This document shows positions 44,078-55,800 of a DNA stretch of 64,000 nt, in pieces. Where the stretch lies: positions 119,065,374 through 119,129,373 of the forward strand of contig OW804098.1 of the NCBI GenBank assembly GCA_942159475.1, written 5' to 3'. How positions within the stretch are numbered: the stretch's first letter is position 1; the number at the start of each line of letters is the position of its first letter. The notes beneath the pieces were generated by a model. That model searched no databases and was not told the DNA's origin. It worked only from the letters and a program-made list of their open reading frames with translations. The stretch comes from Sthenelais limicola (taxonomy: Eukaryota > Annelida > Polychaeta > Phyllodocida > Sigalionidae). A program made the position numbers and the translations under genes.

Positions 44078-45650
44078 GTTGAAGCTTTAATCCTTGTTTA
44101 CGAATTGATGTAGAAAAACACATCTGAGAAACATCGAAGCCCTTTCCAGCCTCAAAGTGAAGCTACACTCATGGAAAGAAGTGTGCCTTGATGGACACAT
44201 ACTTGCTCATTGCAAAGGAGGAAATAATATCATATTCTTTAAACTTTCACCTGCCAAATCAGACAAACAAATCCAATTTGTTCTTACATCATTTGTCATC
44301 TTTAGACATGTATAATATTAAATCCCGAATTTATGGTTTGTCTGCCTGAAATCTTGGAGAATGCTGAATATTCTATATTTCTCCTACCATAAAGACTTAA
44401 TAACAATGCTAAATATTCTTAATGTTGGCAATAATGGCCTGAGCCTAGTGCTTTTTCCATAGAGACCAATGCTATTTTTTGGAAAATGACACAAAAACGT
44501 CAAAATCTCAAAAAGCACACAGTTCCCAGGTAGGGACATTTCAGGGAATGTTCACCCATGTGTCCTGCATCATATATGGGTCAGATTTTCGGAAAATGTA
44601 CCATTCACCATCCCCAATTCTCTCAAATAACCCACATTCCAGACGAAAATAAAGTTCAAAATACAGTTCAACCTAACCAAACCAATTGCTAGAATCAATG
44701 CAATGCCAAATATACTCGAATTTACCTAGTATTGGCCATACTGTAGCCTAATTTAGCAGAATTTACTAAATGTATACAGCTGTCAATTGTACATTTTCTG
44801 AAAATCTGACCCATATCCGAAACACAGTTTTACAATTTTTCATTTCGGGTTTGGCCTAAATCTACCTAAAGTGCTTGTACTAATAGTATAATATACTGGA
44901 TCAAAACTACGTCGAACACACTTAGTTTACAATGGTGTTGAAACCAAACCTATTCGAGTAAATCTGAAGAGAATGGATGTTACAAGATCAAAGAAATAAG
45001 GACAGAAAAAGAAAAAGAATGCGAGTGGAGCTGAAGCCGGAGCCGAGAAAAAGACAGACTTGGAGGTAGGACACCAAGAAGAAAGGAGACGGTCTGGAAA
45101 TACAAATTTCAAATCCACAGAGCCCAGCATAACCCACAAGTTGTTTGCAATATCCCTGAATTCATCTGTCACAGGAATTATTGCCAAACCCAGGTCTATA
45201 TTTCTTCTTACAGTCTTGCAATAGTGGTGGCAAACCCTGGTCCAAGCCTTGCTACAAAACCTACCTGGCACTACTAATGGAAGTTTCTTCATTAACAAAG
45301 ATTTGAACTCTTTGATTTAGCAATGTAAACAAGTCGTGACTGAGCGAAACTTGTGGAATTCCCCAGGTATGACATACTATTGCAACTGAAATGATACGCT
45401 TGATCCACTGAGATACACATGTAATAGCTTACTAAAAAATGTTCATGAATAAAAGGCTGTTTCGAACAGATATTAAGTGCCCCAGATCTGTAATAGGCCA
45501 TGAAGGGCTTACAGGTGACATTGTCAGACAAAGTATTTACCTTTCACCAATCGATGTTCTCAAAAAAACTAAATTTAAGACAAATGAGGTCAAATTGCTG
45601 TTTAGCGTAACTAAACAGATAATAAACACAATGACAAAGATACTCACATT
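44078..45650. other. Intergenic DNA upstream of the Toll-like receptor gene
   Basis: No promoter element could be supported. It contains a MITE-B copy (44577-44813). A 123-codon minus-strand frame at 44927-45298 contains a stretch that looks protein-like (KTVRRNIDLGLAIIPVTDEF), but it is followed by low-complexity F/P/S residues and has no recognised domain. Confidence 0.4.
44577..44813 (+). mobile_element. MITE-B copy 6, full length
   Basis: 237 bp, from TGGGTCAGATTTTCGG to CTGAAAATCTGACCCA. TA flanks both sides. It is the best-preserved pair of termini in the window. Confidence 0.8.
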
Positions 45651-46004
45651 GTAAGGAGAAGGGAGGGTGGAGGAGGGAGGGAGGTGGATGGAGGAGGAGG
45701 GAGGGGGGAGGAGAAGCAGGGACTGAGGAGGAGGTAGGGTGGAGGAGGGAGGGAGGTGGATGGAGGAGGAGGGAGGGAGGGAGGAGAAGCAGGGACTGAG
45801 GAGGAGGTAGGGTGGAGGAAGGAGGGAGGTGGATGGAGGAGGAGGGAGGTGAAGCAGGGACTGAGGAGGAGGTAGGGTGGAGGAGGGAGGGAGGTGGATG
45901 GAGGGAGGGAGGGAGGGAGGAGAAGCAGGGACTGAGGAGGAGGTAGGGTGGAGGAGGGAGGGAGGTGGATGGAGGGAGGAGGAGAAGGTACGGTGGAGAT
46001 GGGA
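45651..46004 (+). repeat. G/A-rich minisatellite, left part
   Basis: About five copies of a 65-73-bp unit that contains GAAGCAGGGACTGAGGAGG (seen at 45713, 45786, 45851, 45922) and GGGAGGGAGGTGGATGGAGG. The strand bias is extreme: the plus strand is almost only G and A. Closely spaced GGG runs make G-quadruplex formation likely. Confidence 0.85.
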
Positions 46005-48991
46005 CAGGGGCGTCGCTGCCGGGGGGGACGGGGGGGACATGTCCCCCCCACTTTTGGTGGGAGCTTAAAAAGGTCCAAGCCAAAGGCTCTAAAAGAAAAC
46101 TTCATTACAAATACACATTTTAAGGATGCTTTAGTGTTACTAAAACAAATTACCCTTTTACCCAGGCAGCGCACAAAGACACAAGGGTAGGGTACAATGC
46201 ATCTTTTCTTTTCTTATTTTTCCTTATACTTACTTAGCCTTAAATGAAATAATGGAAAAAAAATGATTATCTCAAAATGCTTAATTGAGATACCCTAAGG
46301 AGTCTTGAAAATAGTGATTTATAATAATATGTGTCTCGCACTGTCGTCAGTTCTGATGAAACTAGCCCAATTTTGTGAAAACTATTATCACCAGTCATAA
46401 GGTCATACAGTACTCCAAATAATTACATTTTCTGTTTGAAATCATACCTCTATCTTTTGGCTATGTACCCAGACAAAAATATATGTTCTAAAAAAATATT
46501 GTATTCCTCCTAATTCAAGAAAACAATGATGACAGATTAACACTATTTGTTGCATTCCAACACCCAAGAAAAACCCTAACAACACATGAAATATATATCT
46601 CAATAAATTATGGAGCAAAAAAGATCCTTTTAACACAGAATTTTCATTCATATACTTAGTTTAGTAGCTATTTTTAATGGTACAATATTAAACAGAAATT
46701 TACAATTTTTATTCATTTCACTTTCAATATTATATCCAAGGGTGTTGGAATGCAACACAAGGCAATTTATGTTTTCCTTCATTGTATCTGCTCCAGGAAG
46801 GATTTGTTTCCAAATTTTGATGTGGATTTTAAAACATGTGTAGAGTCGATGATGTGAAGGAATAGTAGTTTCAATGAATTCAAAATTTTACCCCCAAATA
46901 GCCCCAAGTGACCACATTTTGAGAGAATCAACCATAACTATAATCTAATAGAAAAATCTGAACCTCTTTAAAAAATGGCTCATATGTCTCGAAACCTAGG
47001 CCCCAATTGACAAACCCCATACATAAGAAACAACCATAGACGTATATTATATACTTGATGGATTTGACTGACATTGGATATTTAATATTTATCCATATTG
47101 CCGGCAGATAATAATTCTCACATGCCAGTCCCTTTTCAAAGGTAGAAAAATAAGTGTTATTGTACTGTATCATCGAAGTATGTTGTGTTGTTGTGTTAAA
47201 TAGAGTATTGATCCTTGAACACATGTACTATTCCACTATTGGAGAAATAATTTGTTGGTCCTGTTTATACAAGAGTAAATAATTTCTAACATTTAGATAT
47301 GTGAATGTTTTATATCAAAATGTTTCACAATATTTGTTTCCAACTTTTTCTTGAAAAAGAACATGATTGGGTGAAGACAAAAAGCAAAAAACAAAAAATG
47401 GTTTTCAACACAATTTTCTTTTTCATCTTAGGGACCACCAATGGTTACTATTGAAGTTTGTAAAGGAAATGGATATTTTCTCCCTTTTTCCGAGATTTCA
47501 GATGGATGAATCCCATATTTCTTTTGAAAATTCTTCAAAACATAGCCATCATAGCTATCAGTTTGCCCTCATGCATGAACCAACAGGTTATTAATATATT
47601 TTGAAAAATATTATTTATTAAGGTGGGAAAATTAATCACTATAAGATCTGAGAGGCAACATTGACGAAAGTTATGCAGTGGGGTTATATTAAATAATATC
47701 ATTTAAATATTATTTATATTATATTATATTATATTATTATTTATTATCATTACTCTGGGTTTTAGCTTATCATAATGAAAATTCGGCCGATGATTTTTTT
47801 TAAAAAAAGGCTGGTGTCCTCAACCCCCTCTTTTTTTGGCTTGTCAAGCAATATGATAATAACAAGTTAAATCCATTTACTTTTATAGTGGAAAGATGGA
47901 AAAAATGTCCTTTTCCCATAGAATCCTACTGTGAATGGTAATACAGCTCCCTGAAAGCTCCCTGAAATGAAAACTAACCCAATGACGTAATATTATTGTT
48001 TTTATTTGCTTTTTGGATTCACTTAATCATGTTCTTTCATGAGGCAAAGTTTAAATAAAATTTATAATTCCTATTTTTTCTGCTGAACAGTCTGTTTATA
48101 CATTTGATATTCATAATACAAATTTTCCACTGTCAGTCATAGAAATCAGGAAGGGCATACAGATTTTATGCATATAAACTCTGTGGAGTTATTTTTACTA
48201 GAAGTAATAAAATTCCTTAAAAATATATACAATACAAGACCAATATTTGGTCAATAATAATTGAATTGTTATTAAAAATTAGAAAGAACATTATTATACT
48301 TGAGAATTTGGGGGAGCTCATTTCAATGTGCGGGAAGGACCCAATATCAGGTCAGAGTTCATTGGAATATAGTTTTCCTGAATTAACATAGACAGTGTGA
48401 TATAATCTTTGTTTAACTTTGCTTTGTCCAAGCCCCACAAATTGGAAAATAGCTAACTTAAAAAAACTTGAACGATTGCGAGAGCCGGTTTTCAACACTA
48501 CTATTATGTACCTTTCATTGCATTAATTAAATTTCTTATATCACAGGTCAGATATGTTTTGAAATTTTCTCATACCAGTTAGGTCCAGACACCCACATTC
48601 CTCGATTCCACATCCAGCGATAAGCTTAACCGCAAGGCTAAGACTAAGGCTAAAGTGTTAATGACTCCCTGAAACTTAGGTGACCACAACTGCCTTCTGA
48701 ACCTGACTGCATACTTTATGATGTATATTTAATAATTGTTGTACCTCTTTCGGATTTTAGTTAGTGATTGGTAACAATATACTTGAATGTCTTGAAATGA
48801 TTAATCAAAGAAAATGAACAGACACTATTATAATCCATCAGTGTTTTATATAAGATAATGGCATCTTTGAACTAATTTTTAGACTTGAAAAATGATTCAT
48901 GTTGTTGTACACTTCATTCATGAATATTGGAAAAAGGTCCAAGATATCAAAATATGTCCCCCCCACTTGGAAATTGCCAGCGACGCCCCTG
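46005..48991. mobile_element. hAT-like non-autonomous element, about 3 kb
   Basis: The left end reads CAGGGGCGTCGCTGCC and the right end is its inverted match GCCAGCGACGCCCCTG. GGGGGGGACAT near the left end has its inverted partner ATGTCCCCCCC near the right end. CAGGGGCG-type termini are typical of the hAT superfamily. Both outer sides are the same kind of G/A-rich minisatellite, as if the element had landed in one array. The interior is AT-rich without a transposase frame. An exact 8-bp target duplication is not visible in the low-complexity flanks, which lowers confidence. Confidence 0.55.
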
Positions 48992-49155
48992 TGGGATGGA
49001 GATGGATGGAGGGAGGAGGGAGGGAGGAGGGAGGAGGGAGGATGGAGAAGGGAGGATGGAGGCAGGGAGAGGTGGGACAAGGAGGGAGGGAGGAGGAGGG
49101 AGGCAGGGAGGAGGGTAGGGAGGAGGGAGAGAGTGAGGAAGGAAGAGGAGGTCGG
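48992..49155 (+). repeat. G/A-rich minisatellite, right part
   Basis: GGAGGGAGGAGGGAGG-type sequence with GATGGAGAAGGGAGGATGG and GGCAGGGAGG variants. It resembles the tract ending at 46004 in composition and word use, but lacks the GAAGCAGGGACTGAGG word. Confidence 0.7.
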
Positions 49156-49737
49156 AAGTAGCTGAGAAATAAGTGAAAATGACTGGGACATTTTTTCATG
49201 AAACAATCCAAAAGTAGTCAACATATTTTTGACATTAATTCTCCCTCATAACCTTAATTACTGCCTATGGCCGGTCTGGAAATTTGGTAGACATACTGAT
49301 ATGACAAAGTGTACTCGGTACAATGTGTAACAGGAAAATGATTCACAAATCGCAAAACGGATATGGATATGGGGGACTTTTTGTTATTTTATTTTAGGAT
49401 TTCTCATAGGAAGGACTCCCCATACGAAGGTTTATAGTTTATACAAAACTCAATATTATTATAAAACTATATTACGTTCATTACAATTTAGAAATTGAGG
49501 CTAAATTCTCAGATCCATGACATTGTTCAAAAATATAATTTTGTTCTATTCAGATCTCTTCCAATACGACAGAAAGATGTCACTCAGATAGAATATATTC
49601 ACGGATTTTCCGTTATATTGGAGACATATATTAAAGCTAGATCCAAATCCATATCTTCTATTTCCGTGCCAGCCATTGAAGACACATGAATCAGGAGAGA
49701 TGTCTCTCCCACTCGGCTAGATTAGGGCTTCAACATA
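49156..49737. other. Intergenic DNA with a MITE-A fragment
   Basis: AACAGGAAAATGATTCACAA followed by ATCGCAAAACGG at about 49330-49362 is a decayed left end of MITE-A. No gene is seen. Confidence 0.45.
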
Positions 49738-49975
49738 TCGGTCAGATCTTCAGAAAATGTACAATTTGCCTTCACCAATCATCTCAAAAAACCCACTTTT
49801 AAGACAAAAATGAGCTTCAAAATGCAGTTTAACATAACAGAACTTATACTTTAAATCAATGCGATACCAAATATATTCAGATATACCCGGAATTCTTCAT
49901 TTTTTAGCATAACATACACATAATTTACTAAATGTGTAGAGCTGCCAATTGTACATTTTCTGAAAATCGGACCAA
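49738..49975 (+). mobile_element. MITE-B copy 7, full length
   Basis: 238 bp from TCGGTCAGATCTTCAG to CTGAAAATCGGACCAA. TA flanks both sides (49736-49737 and 49976-49977). Confidence 0.75.
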
Positions 49976-50023
49976 TATACTAACCCCAGAATAACCCACA
50001 GATGGGATGTTTGGCCAAGTATA

Positions 50024-50634
50024 TGGGTCAGATTATGAGAAAGTAGCAGCTACAGAAACTTCGCAACTTCTGCTAAATTCGGCTGGAAAATGTGATGTCA
50101 GGAAAATGAGTCATAAATCGCAAAATTGATAATTTTCAAAGTGTTTTTTTCACAAGATCACGTTATTGGAATGTTCTGATTCTTGGAGAGTTTGTCACAT
50201 GTAGTTATGTCAATCGATGTATCAAATTTAACTATCTATGTAATATATCCTTTCATTTTAAAGGTCCTCATATGGAGTACATTTAGTTACTTTACTGTTT
50301 ATTTACCCACAGAAATATAGGAAACTTTTTTTTTCAAAAACAAAAATATCAAATTTAAAAATCTAGAAAAATTACATTATTACACTGTTTACTATCATTG
50401 GACTCGGCTTGATCACATATTTACAAATATGACAGTATCTCAAAATCTATTTTTTGCGACTTATGACTCATTTTCCTGAAACACATCACAAATGATAAAT
50501 GCTATGATTAAAAATATTATTTCCTGAGGTTTAACTGTATTTTGGAAGTCATTTTCCTGTTAAATTTGGCTTATTTCTGAAGACTGTTAAGGATGAATTG
50601 TACATTTTCTGGCGATCTGACCCATATATGTGAT
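50024..50634 (-). mobile_element. MITE-B copy 8, split by a MITE-A
   Basis: It starts TGGGTCAGATTATGAG after TA and ends GGCGATCTGACCCA before TA. A complete MITE-A (50092-50489) with AAAT duplicated on both sides separates the halves. Removing it restores GGCTGGAAAATGATAAAT, comparable to GGCTGAAAAATGAAGAAT at about 33859. Confidence 0.8.
50092..50489 (-). mobile_element. MITE-A copy 7, nested in MITE-B
   Basis: 398 bp. The left end GTGATGTCAGGAAAATGAGT lacks five bases of the terminal GTGTTTC; the right end TTCCTGAAACACATCAC is complete. AAAT is present on both sides (50088-50091 and 50490-50493). Confidence 0.85.
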
Positions 50635-50639
50635 GTGTT

Positions 50640-51038
50640 TTAGGAAAATGAGTCATAAGTCGCACAATTGATATTTTTCAAAGTGTTTTTTTCACAAGAT
50701 CACATTATTGCAATGTTCTAATATTTAGGGAGTTTATTTCACATGGATATATCAATCGAGGTATCAAATATCAGGACAATCTATGTAATATATCCCTTCG
50801 TTTTAAAGATCCTTATATGGACTATATTTAGTTACTTTGCTGTTTATTGACCCCCAAAAATAATGGAAACTTTTTTTTTCAAAAACGAAAATATCAAACT
50901 TAAAATTTAGAAATACTTATTAGATTATTCGACTGTTTACTCTCATTGGAATCGGCTTGATCTCATTGTTTCAAATATAATGGTAACTCAAAATCTATTT
51001 TTTGCGACTTATGACTCATTTTCCTGAAACACATCACA
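50640..51038 (-). mobile_element. MITE-A copy 8
   Basis: 399 bp from GTGATGTGTTTTAGGAAAAT to CCTGAAACACATCAC, with ATAT on both sides. It begins five bases after the end of the preceding MITE-B. Confidence 0.85.
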
Positions 51039-51400
51039 TATATGTCTCCCATTGGTGGATATTCCAATAATGATTGATTCCTAGGGTTAAACCCTTAACC
51101 CGAATCGGAGCTCCCTAGCTGCCCAATCAATCGCTCCATCTATTTCCGGTCTCATGAGAGGGTTATGGGTAGAATTCAGTCTATGGACTGCATTTTGTGG
51201 CGTAACCATGGAGTATAGCTATCAAGAAATTGTTGTTCCATCAAGAAAGTTTTTATTCTTTTGACTGCCTCAGACTTGTACAGAAATTTAAAACTCCAAA
51301 ATTTCCCTAAGGAATCTTGCATATATGTGTCCAATTATATATGAAGGAAATGTTAAAAAAATATACGATTCACTTTTATCAATCCTCTTATAAATAGAGA

Positions 51401-51518
51401 GAATGGGACGAGCCGGCAATAAGAGATTCGTCCACGTAAGCACGATGCCGTAGGCAGAGTGCTTGTGTGGACGAATCAAGTCCTATAAATTTTCGATTAT
51501 TGCCGGCGAGTTCCATTC
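51401..51518. repeat. Long imperfect fold-back, 118 bp
   Basis: Outer arms: GAATGG with CCATTC. Middle arms: GCCGGCAATA with TATTGCCGGC. Inner arms: ATTCGTCCAC-AAGCAC with GTGCTT-GTGGACGAAT (18 bp, two mismatches). About 20 extra bases interrupt the right arm. This could be a small fold-back transposon or a structured RNA source. Confidence 0.7.
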
Positions 51519-51598
51519 TATATTTATTATATATGCATAAAATTTGATCATATATGTTATCAGATATCACTGAAAAAATATTAAAGAAGGTTCAGAGA

Positions 51599-51646
51599 GC
51601 CCCGCTGACAGCCCCAGTGACAGCCCCGCTGACAGCCCCGTTAGTA
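51599..51646 (+). repeat. 12-bp tandem repeat, four copies
   Basis: Units GCCCCGCTGACA, GCCCCAGTGACA, GCCCCGCTGACA and GCCCCGTTAGTA in a row. The last is diverged. Confidence 0.75.
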
Positions 51647-51851
51647 GGCCTCAACAGAGCCTACTGTGTGCTACTGAAATGGTTGACTTAAAAAGTTCAT
51701 ATCGCGGCCATTAATTAAGCTACATTAATAAAACTTATATCATTCAATAGAGAATTTAATGTTCTATGTAATGATGTGGTTTTTATTATGTAATTCTATA
51801 GTCATAGTACCAGAATCACGGGTGGATAACCGATCACGGGGATCTTTTTAC

Positions 51852-51885
51852 ATGCTTCGCGGAGAGCCAAAGCTCCGCGAAGCAT
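51852..51885. repeat. Perfect hairpin, 13-bp stem and 8-nt loop
   Basis: ATGCTTCGCGGAG, loop AGCCAAAG, CTCCGCGAAGCAT. The arms are exact complements. The stem is GC-rich within AT-rich surroundings. Confidence 0.8.
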
Positions 51886-52309
51886 ATCAACAGAGCTATT
51901 TTTAGACAACTACATTTTTATAGGACGCGTCCTATATGAATATTTTTATAGCACCCCACTTATAGCACCTCCCATATAGCATGCGCATATAATATAAGAT
52001 AAAATTGGACTATGGATAATATTGTTGAACATAGCCCAAGCGATAACTTTAATCCAAAAAATACCAACGTTTTATACACTGAAATATATGTGGTATGTAT
52101 TACTATTCATCCTAATCAACCATAATTTACAAAATGTGTTGAGGTGTCAATTGTACATTTCTAGGCGATCTAAGCCACATTATGTATAACTGAGAAGTAT
52201 GTCCAATGCATTTATGGTCCTGGGAAAGACCTTAAAAGGCCTTTCTGACTCTTTTCTCTGTCTCTCTCCCTTTTTCTCTATCTCTATTTCCTGGGTAAGA
52301 TCATAAACT

Positions 52310-52565
52310 GCCTCCTTCGCAGCTCTCCCGCCCTTGATATAACCATATCAAATGTGTTGATAAGGGCGTAAAGCAACCAATCTCACTCACTCACTCACTC
52401 CCTCTCAGCTCTCCCGCCCTTGATATAACCATATCAAATGTGTTGATAAGGGCGTAAAGCAACCGATCTCACTCACTCACTCCCTCTCAGCTCTCCCGCC
52501 CTTGATATAACCATATCAAATATGTTGATAAGGGCGTAAAGCAACCAATCTCACTCACTCACTCA
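52310..52565 (+). repeat. Three tandem copies of an 80-90-bp unit ending in (ACTC)n
   Basis: CCCTTGATATAACCATATCA and ATAAGGGCGTAAAGCAACC occur three times (from about 52331, 52419 and 52499), each followed by CACTCACTCACT of varying length. A conserved core with a microsatellite tail is typical of a LINE or SINE 3' end, here tandemly copied. Confidence 0.7.
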
Positions 52566-52805
52566 AATGCATTTAATGTTTAGATCCCAAAGACTAATAA
52601 CCTCAGTGTACACTATTCATGAGAATTGACCATGTCATCAATAAATCCCCCCCCCAGCCATATATATTTATTATTTGTACGTTTACACAACCCCAGTGTA
52701 ATATCAATGGCTGTACATATTAGGGTGGTCATAGATAGACATAGACAGTGAGTAATCTAATATAATCAGTGTGGTTCTCGCATGGGTGGACTTCTGTATG
52801 TGAGA
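52566..52805. other. Unique sequence left of the satellite
   Basis: AT-rich, with a C run near 52648. TAGACATAGACAGTGAGTAATC near 52735 loosely resembles satellite words in inverted form. No gene is seen. Confidence 0.4.
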
Positions 52806-55800
52806 TCAATATGTGTCTCTATGATAGAAACTACTCACTGTATGTATAGATCTATGCCTCAATATGTGTCTCTGGTAGAAACTACTCACTGTATGTATAG
52901 ATCTATGCCTCAATATGTGTCTCTATGGTAGAAACTACTCACTGTATGTATAGATCTATGCCTCAATACTTGTCTCTATGGTAGAAACTACTCACTGTAT
53001 GTATAGATCTATGCCTCAATATGTGTCTCTATGGTAGAAACTACTCATTGTATGTATAGATCTATGCCTCAATATGTGTCTCTATGGTAGAAACTACTCA
53101 CTGTATGTATAGATCTATGCCTCAATATGTGTCTCTATGGTAGAAACTAGTCACTCTATGTATAGATCTATGCCTCAATATGTGTCTCTATGGTAGAAAC
53201 TACTCACTGTATGTATAGATCTAAGCCTCAATATGTGTCTCTATGGTAGAAACTACTCACTGTATGTATAGATCTATGCCTCAATATGTGTCTCTATGGT
53301 AGAAACTACTCACTGTATGTATAGATCTATGCCTCAATATGTGTCTCTATGGTAGAAATTACTCACTGTATGTATAGACCTATGCTTCAATATGTGTCTC
53401 TATGGTAGAAACTACTCACTGTATGTATAGATCTATGCCTCAATATGTGTCTCTATGGTAGAAACTACTCACTGTATGTATAGATCTATGCCTCAATATG
53501 TGTCTCTATGGTAGAAACTACTCACTGTATGTATAGATCTATGCCTCAATATGTGTCTCTATGGTAGAAACTACGCACTGTATGTATAGATCTATGCCTC
53601 AATATGTGTCTCTATGGTAGAAACTACTCACTGTATGTATAGATCTATGCCTCAATATGTGTCTCTATGATAGAAACTACTCACTGTATGTATAGATCTA
53701 TGCCTCAATATGTGTCTCTATGGTAGAAACTACTCACTGTATGTATAGATCTATGCCTCAAAATGTGTCTCTATGGTAGAAACTAGTCATTGTATGTATA
53801 GATCTATGCCTCAATATGTGTCTCTATGGTAGAAACTACTCATTGTATGTATAGATCTATGCCTCAATATGTGTCTCTATGATAGAAACTACTCACTGTA
53901 TGTATAGATCTATGCCTCAATATGTGTCTCTATGGTAGAAACTACTCACTGTATGTATAGATCTATGCCTCAATATGTGTCTCTATGGTAGAAACTACTC
54001 ATTGTATGTATAGATCTATGCCTCAATATGTGTCTCTATGGTAGAAACTACTCACTGTATGTATAGATCTATGCCTCAATATGTGTCCCTATGGTAGAAA
54101 CTACTCATTGTATGTATAGATCTATGCCTCAATATGTGTCTCTATGGTAGAAACTACTCACTGTATGTATAGATCTATGCCTCAATATGTCTCTCTATGG
54201 TAGAAACTACCCACTGTATAGATCTATGCCTCAATATGTGTCTCTATGGTAGAAACTACTCACTGTATGTATAGATCTATGCCTCAAAATGTGTCTCTAT
54301 GGTAGAAACTAGTCATTGTATGTATAGATCTATGCCTCAATATGTGTCTCTATGGTAGAACTACTCACTGTATGTATAGATCTATGTCTCAATATGTCTC
54401 TATGGTAGAAACTACTCACTGTATGTATAGATCTATGCCTCAATATGTGTCTCTATGGTAGAAACTACTCACTGTATGTATAGATCTATGCCTCAATATG
54501 TGTCCCTATGGTAGAAACTACTCATTGTATGTATAGATCTATGCCTCAATATGTGTCTCTATGGTAGAAACTACTCACTGTATGTATAGATCTATGCCTC
54601 AATATGTGTCTCTATGGTAGAAACTACTCACTGTATGTATAGATCTAAGCCTCAATATGTGTCTCTATGGTAGAAACTACTCACTGTATGTATAGATCTA
54701 TGCCTCAATATGTGTCTCTATGGTAGAAACTACTCACTGTATGTATAGATCTATGCCTCAATATGTGTCTCTATGGTAGAAACTACTCACTGTATGTATA
54801 GATCTATGCCTCAATATGTGTCTCTATGGTAGAAACTACTCACTGTATGTATAGATCTATGCCTCAATATGTGTCTCTATGGTAGAAACTACTCACTGTA
54901 TGTATAGATCTATGCCTCAATATGTGTCTCTATGGTACAAACTACTCATTGTATGTATAGATCAATGCCTCAATATGTGTCTCTATGGTAGAAACTACTC
55001 ACTGTATGTATAGATCTATGCCTCAATATGTGTCTCTATGGTAGAAACTACTCACTGTATGTATAGATCTATGCCTCAATATGTGTCTCTACTGTAGAAA
55101 CTACTCACTGTATGTATAGATCTATGCCTCAATATGTGTCTCTATGGTAGAAACTACTCACTGTATGTATAGATCTATGCCTCAATATATGTCTCTATGG
55201 TAGAAACTACTCACTGTATGTATAGATCTATGCCTCAATATGTGTCTCTATGGTAGAAACTACTCACTGTATGTATAGATCTAACCCTCAATATGTGTCT
55301 CTATGGTAGAAACTACTCACTGTATGTATAGATCTATGCCTCAATATGTGTCTCTATGGTAGAAACTACTCACTGTATGTATAGATCTATGCCTCAATAT
55401 GTGTCTTTATGGTAGAAACTACTCATTGTATGTATAGATCTATGCCTCAATATGTGTCTCTATGGTAGAAACTACTCACGGTATGTATAGATCTATGCCT
55501 CAATATGTGTCTTTATGGTAGAAACTACCCACTGTATGTATAGATCTATGCCTCAATATGTGTCTCTATGGTAGAAACTACTCATTGTATGTATAGATCT
55601 ATGCCTCAATATGTGTCTCTATGGTAGAAACACTTTATGTATAGATCTATGCCTCAATATGTGTCTCTATGGTAGAAACACTGTATGTATAGATCTATGC
55701 CTCAATATGTGTCTCTATGGTAGAAACACTTTATGTATAGATCTATGCCTCAATATGTGTCTCTATGGTAGAAACACTGTATGTATAGATCTATGCCTCA

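Larger units (their letters stand above)
51039..52310. other. Intergenic DNA with fold-back elements
   Basis: Holds two hairpins (51401-51518 and 51852-51885) and a 12-bp tandem repeat (51599-51646). Pieces of a MITE-B may lie at 51321-51395 and 52060-52175 (CAATTGTACATTTCTAGGCG), which would make the region between them an insertion. The junctions are too diverged to be sure. Confidence 0.4.

Noticed and set aside
45537..46190. Long Pro/Ser-rich minus-strand frames and Gly/Glu-rich plus-strand frames
   Set aside because: They are translations of the G/A-rich minisatellite in several frames at once, with no start context or domain.
48838..49224. Ser/Pro/Leu-rich frames over the second G/A-rich tract
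   Set aside because: Same cause; all frames of the repeat stay open because it lacks T-A-rich stop words.
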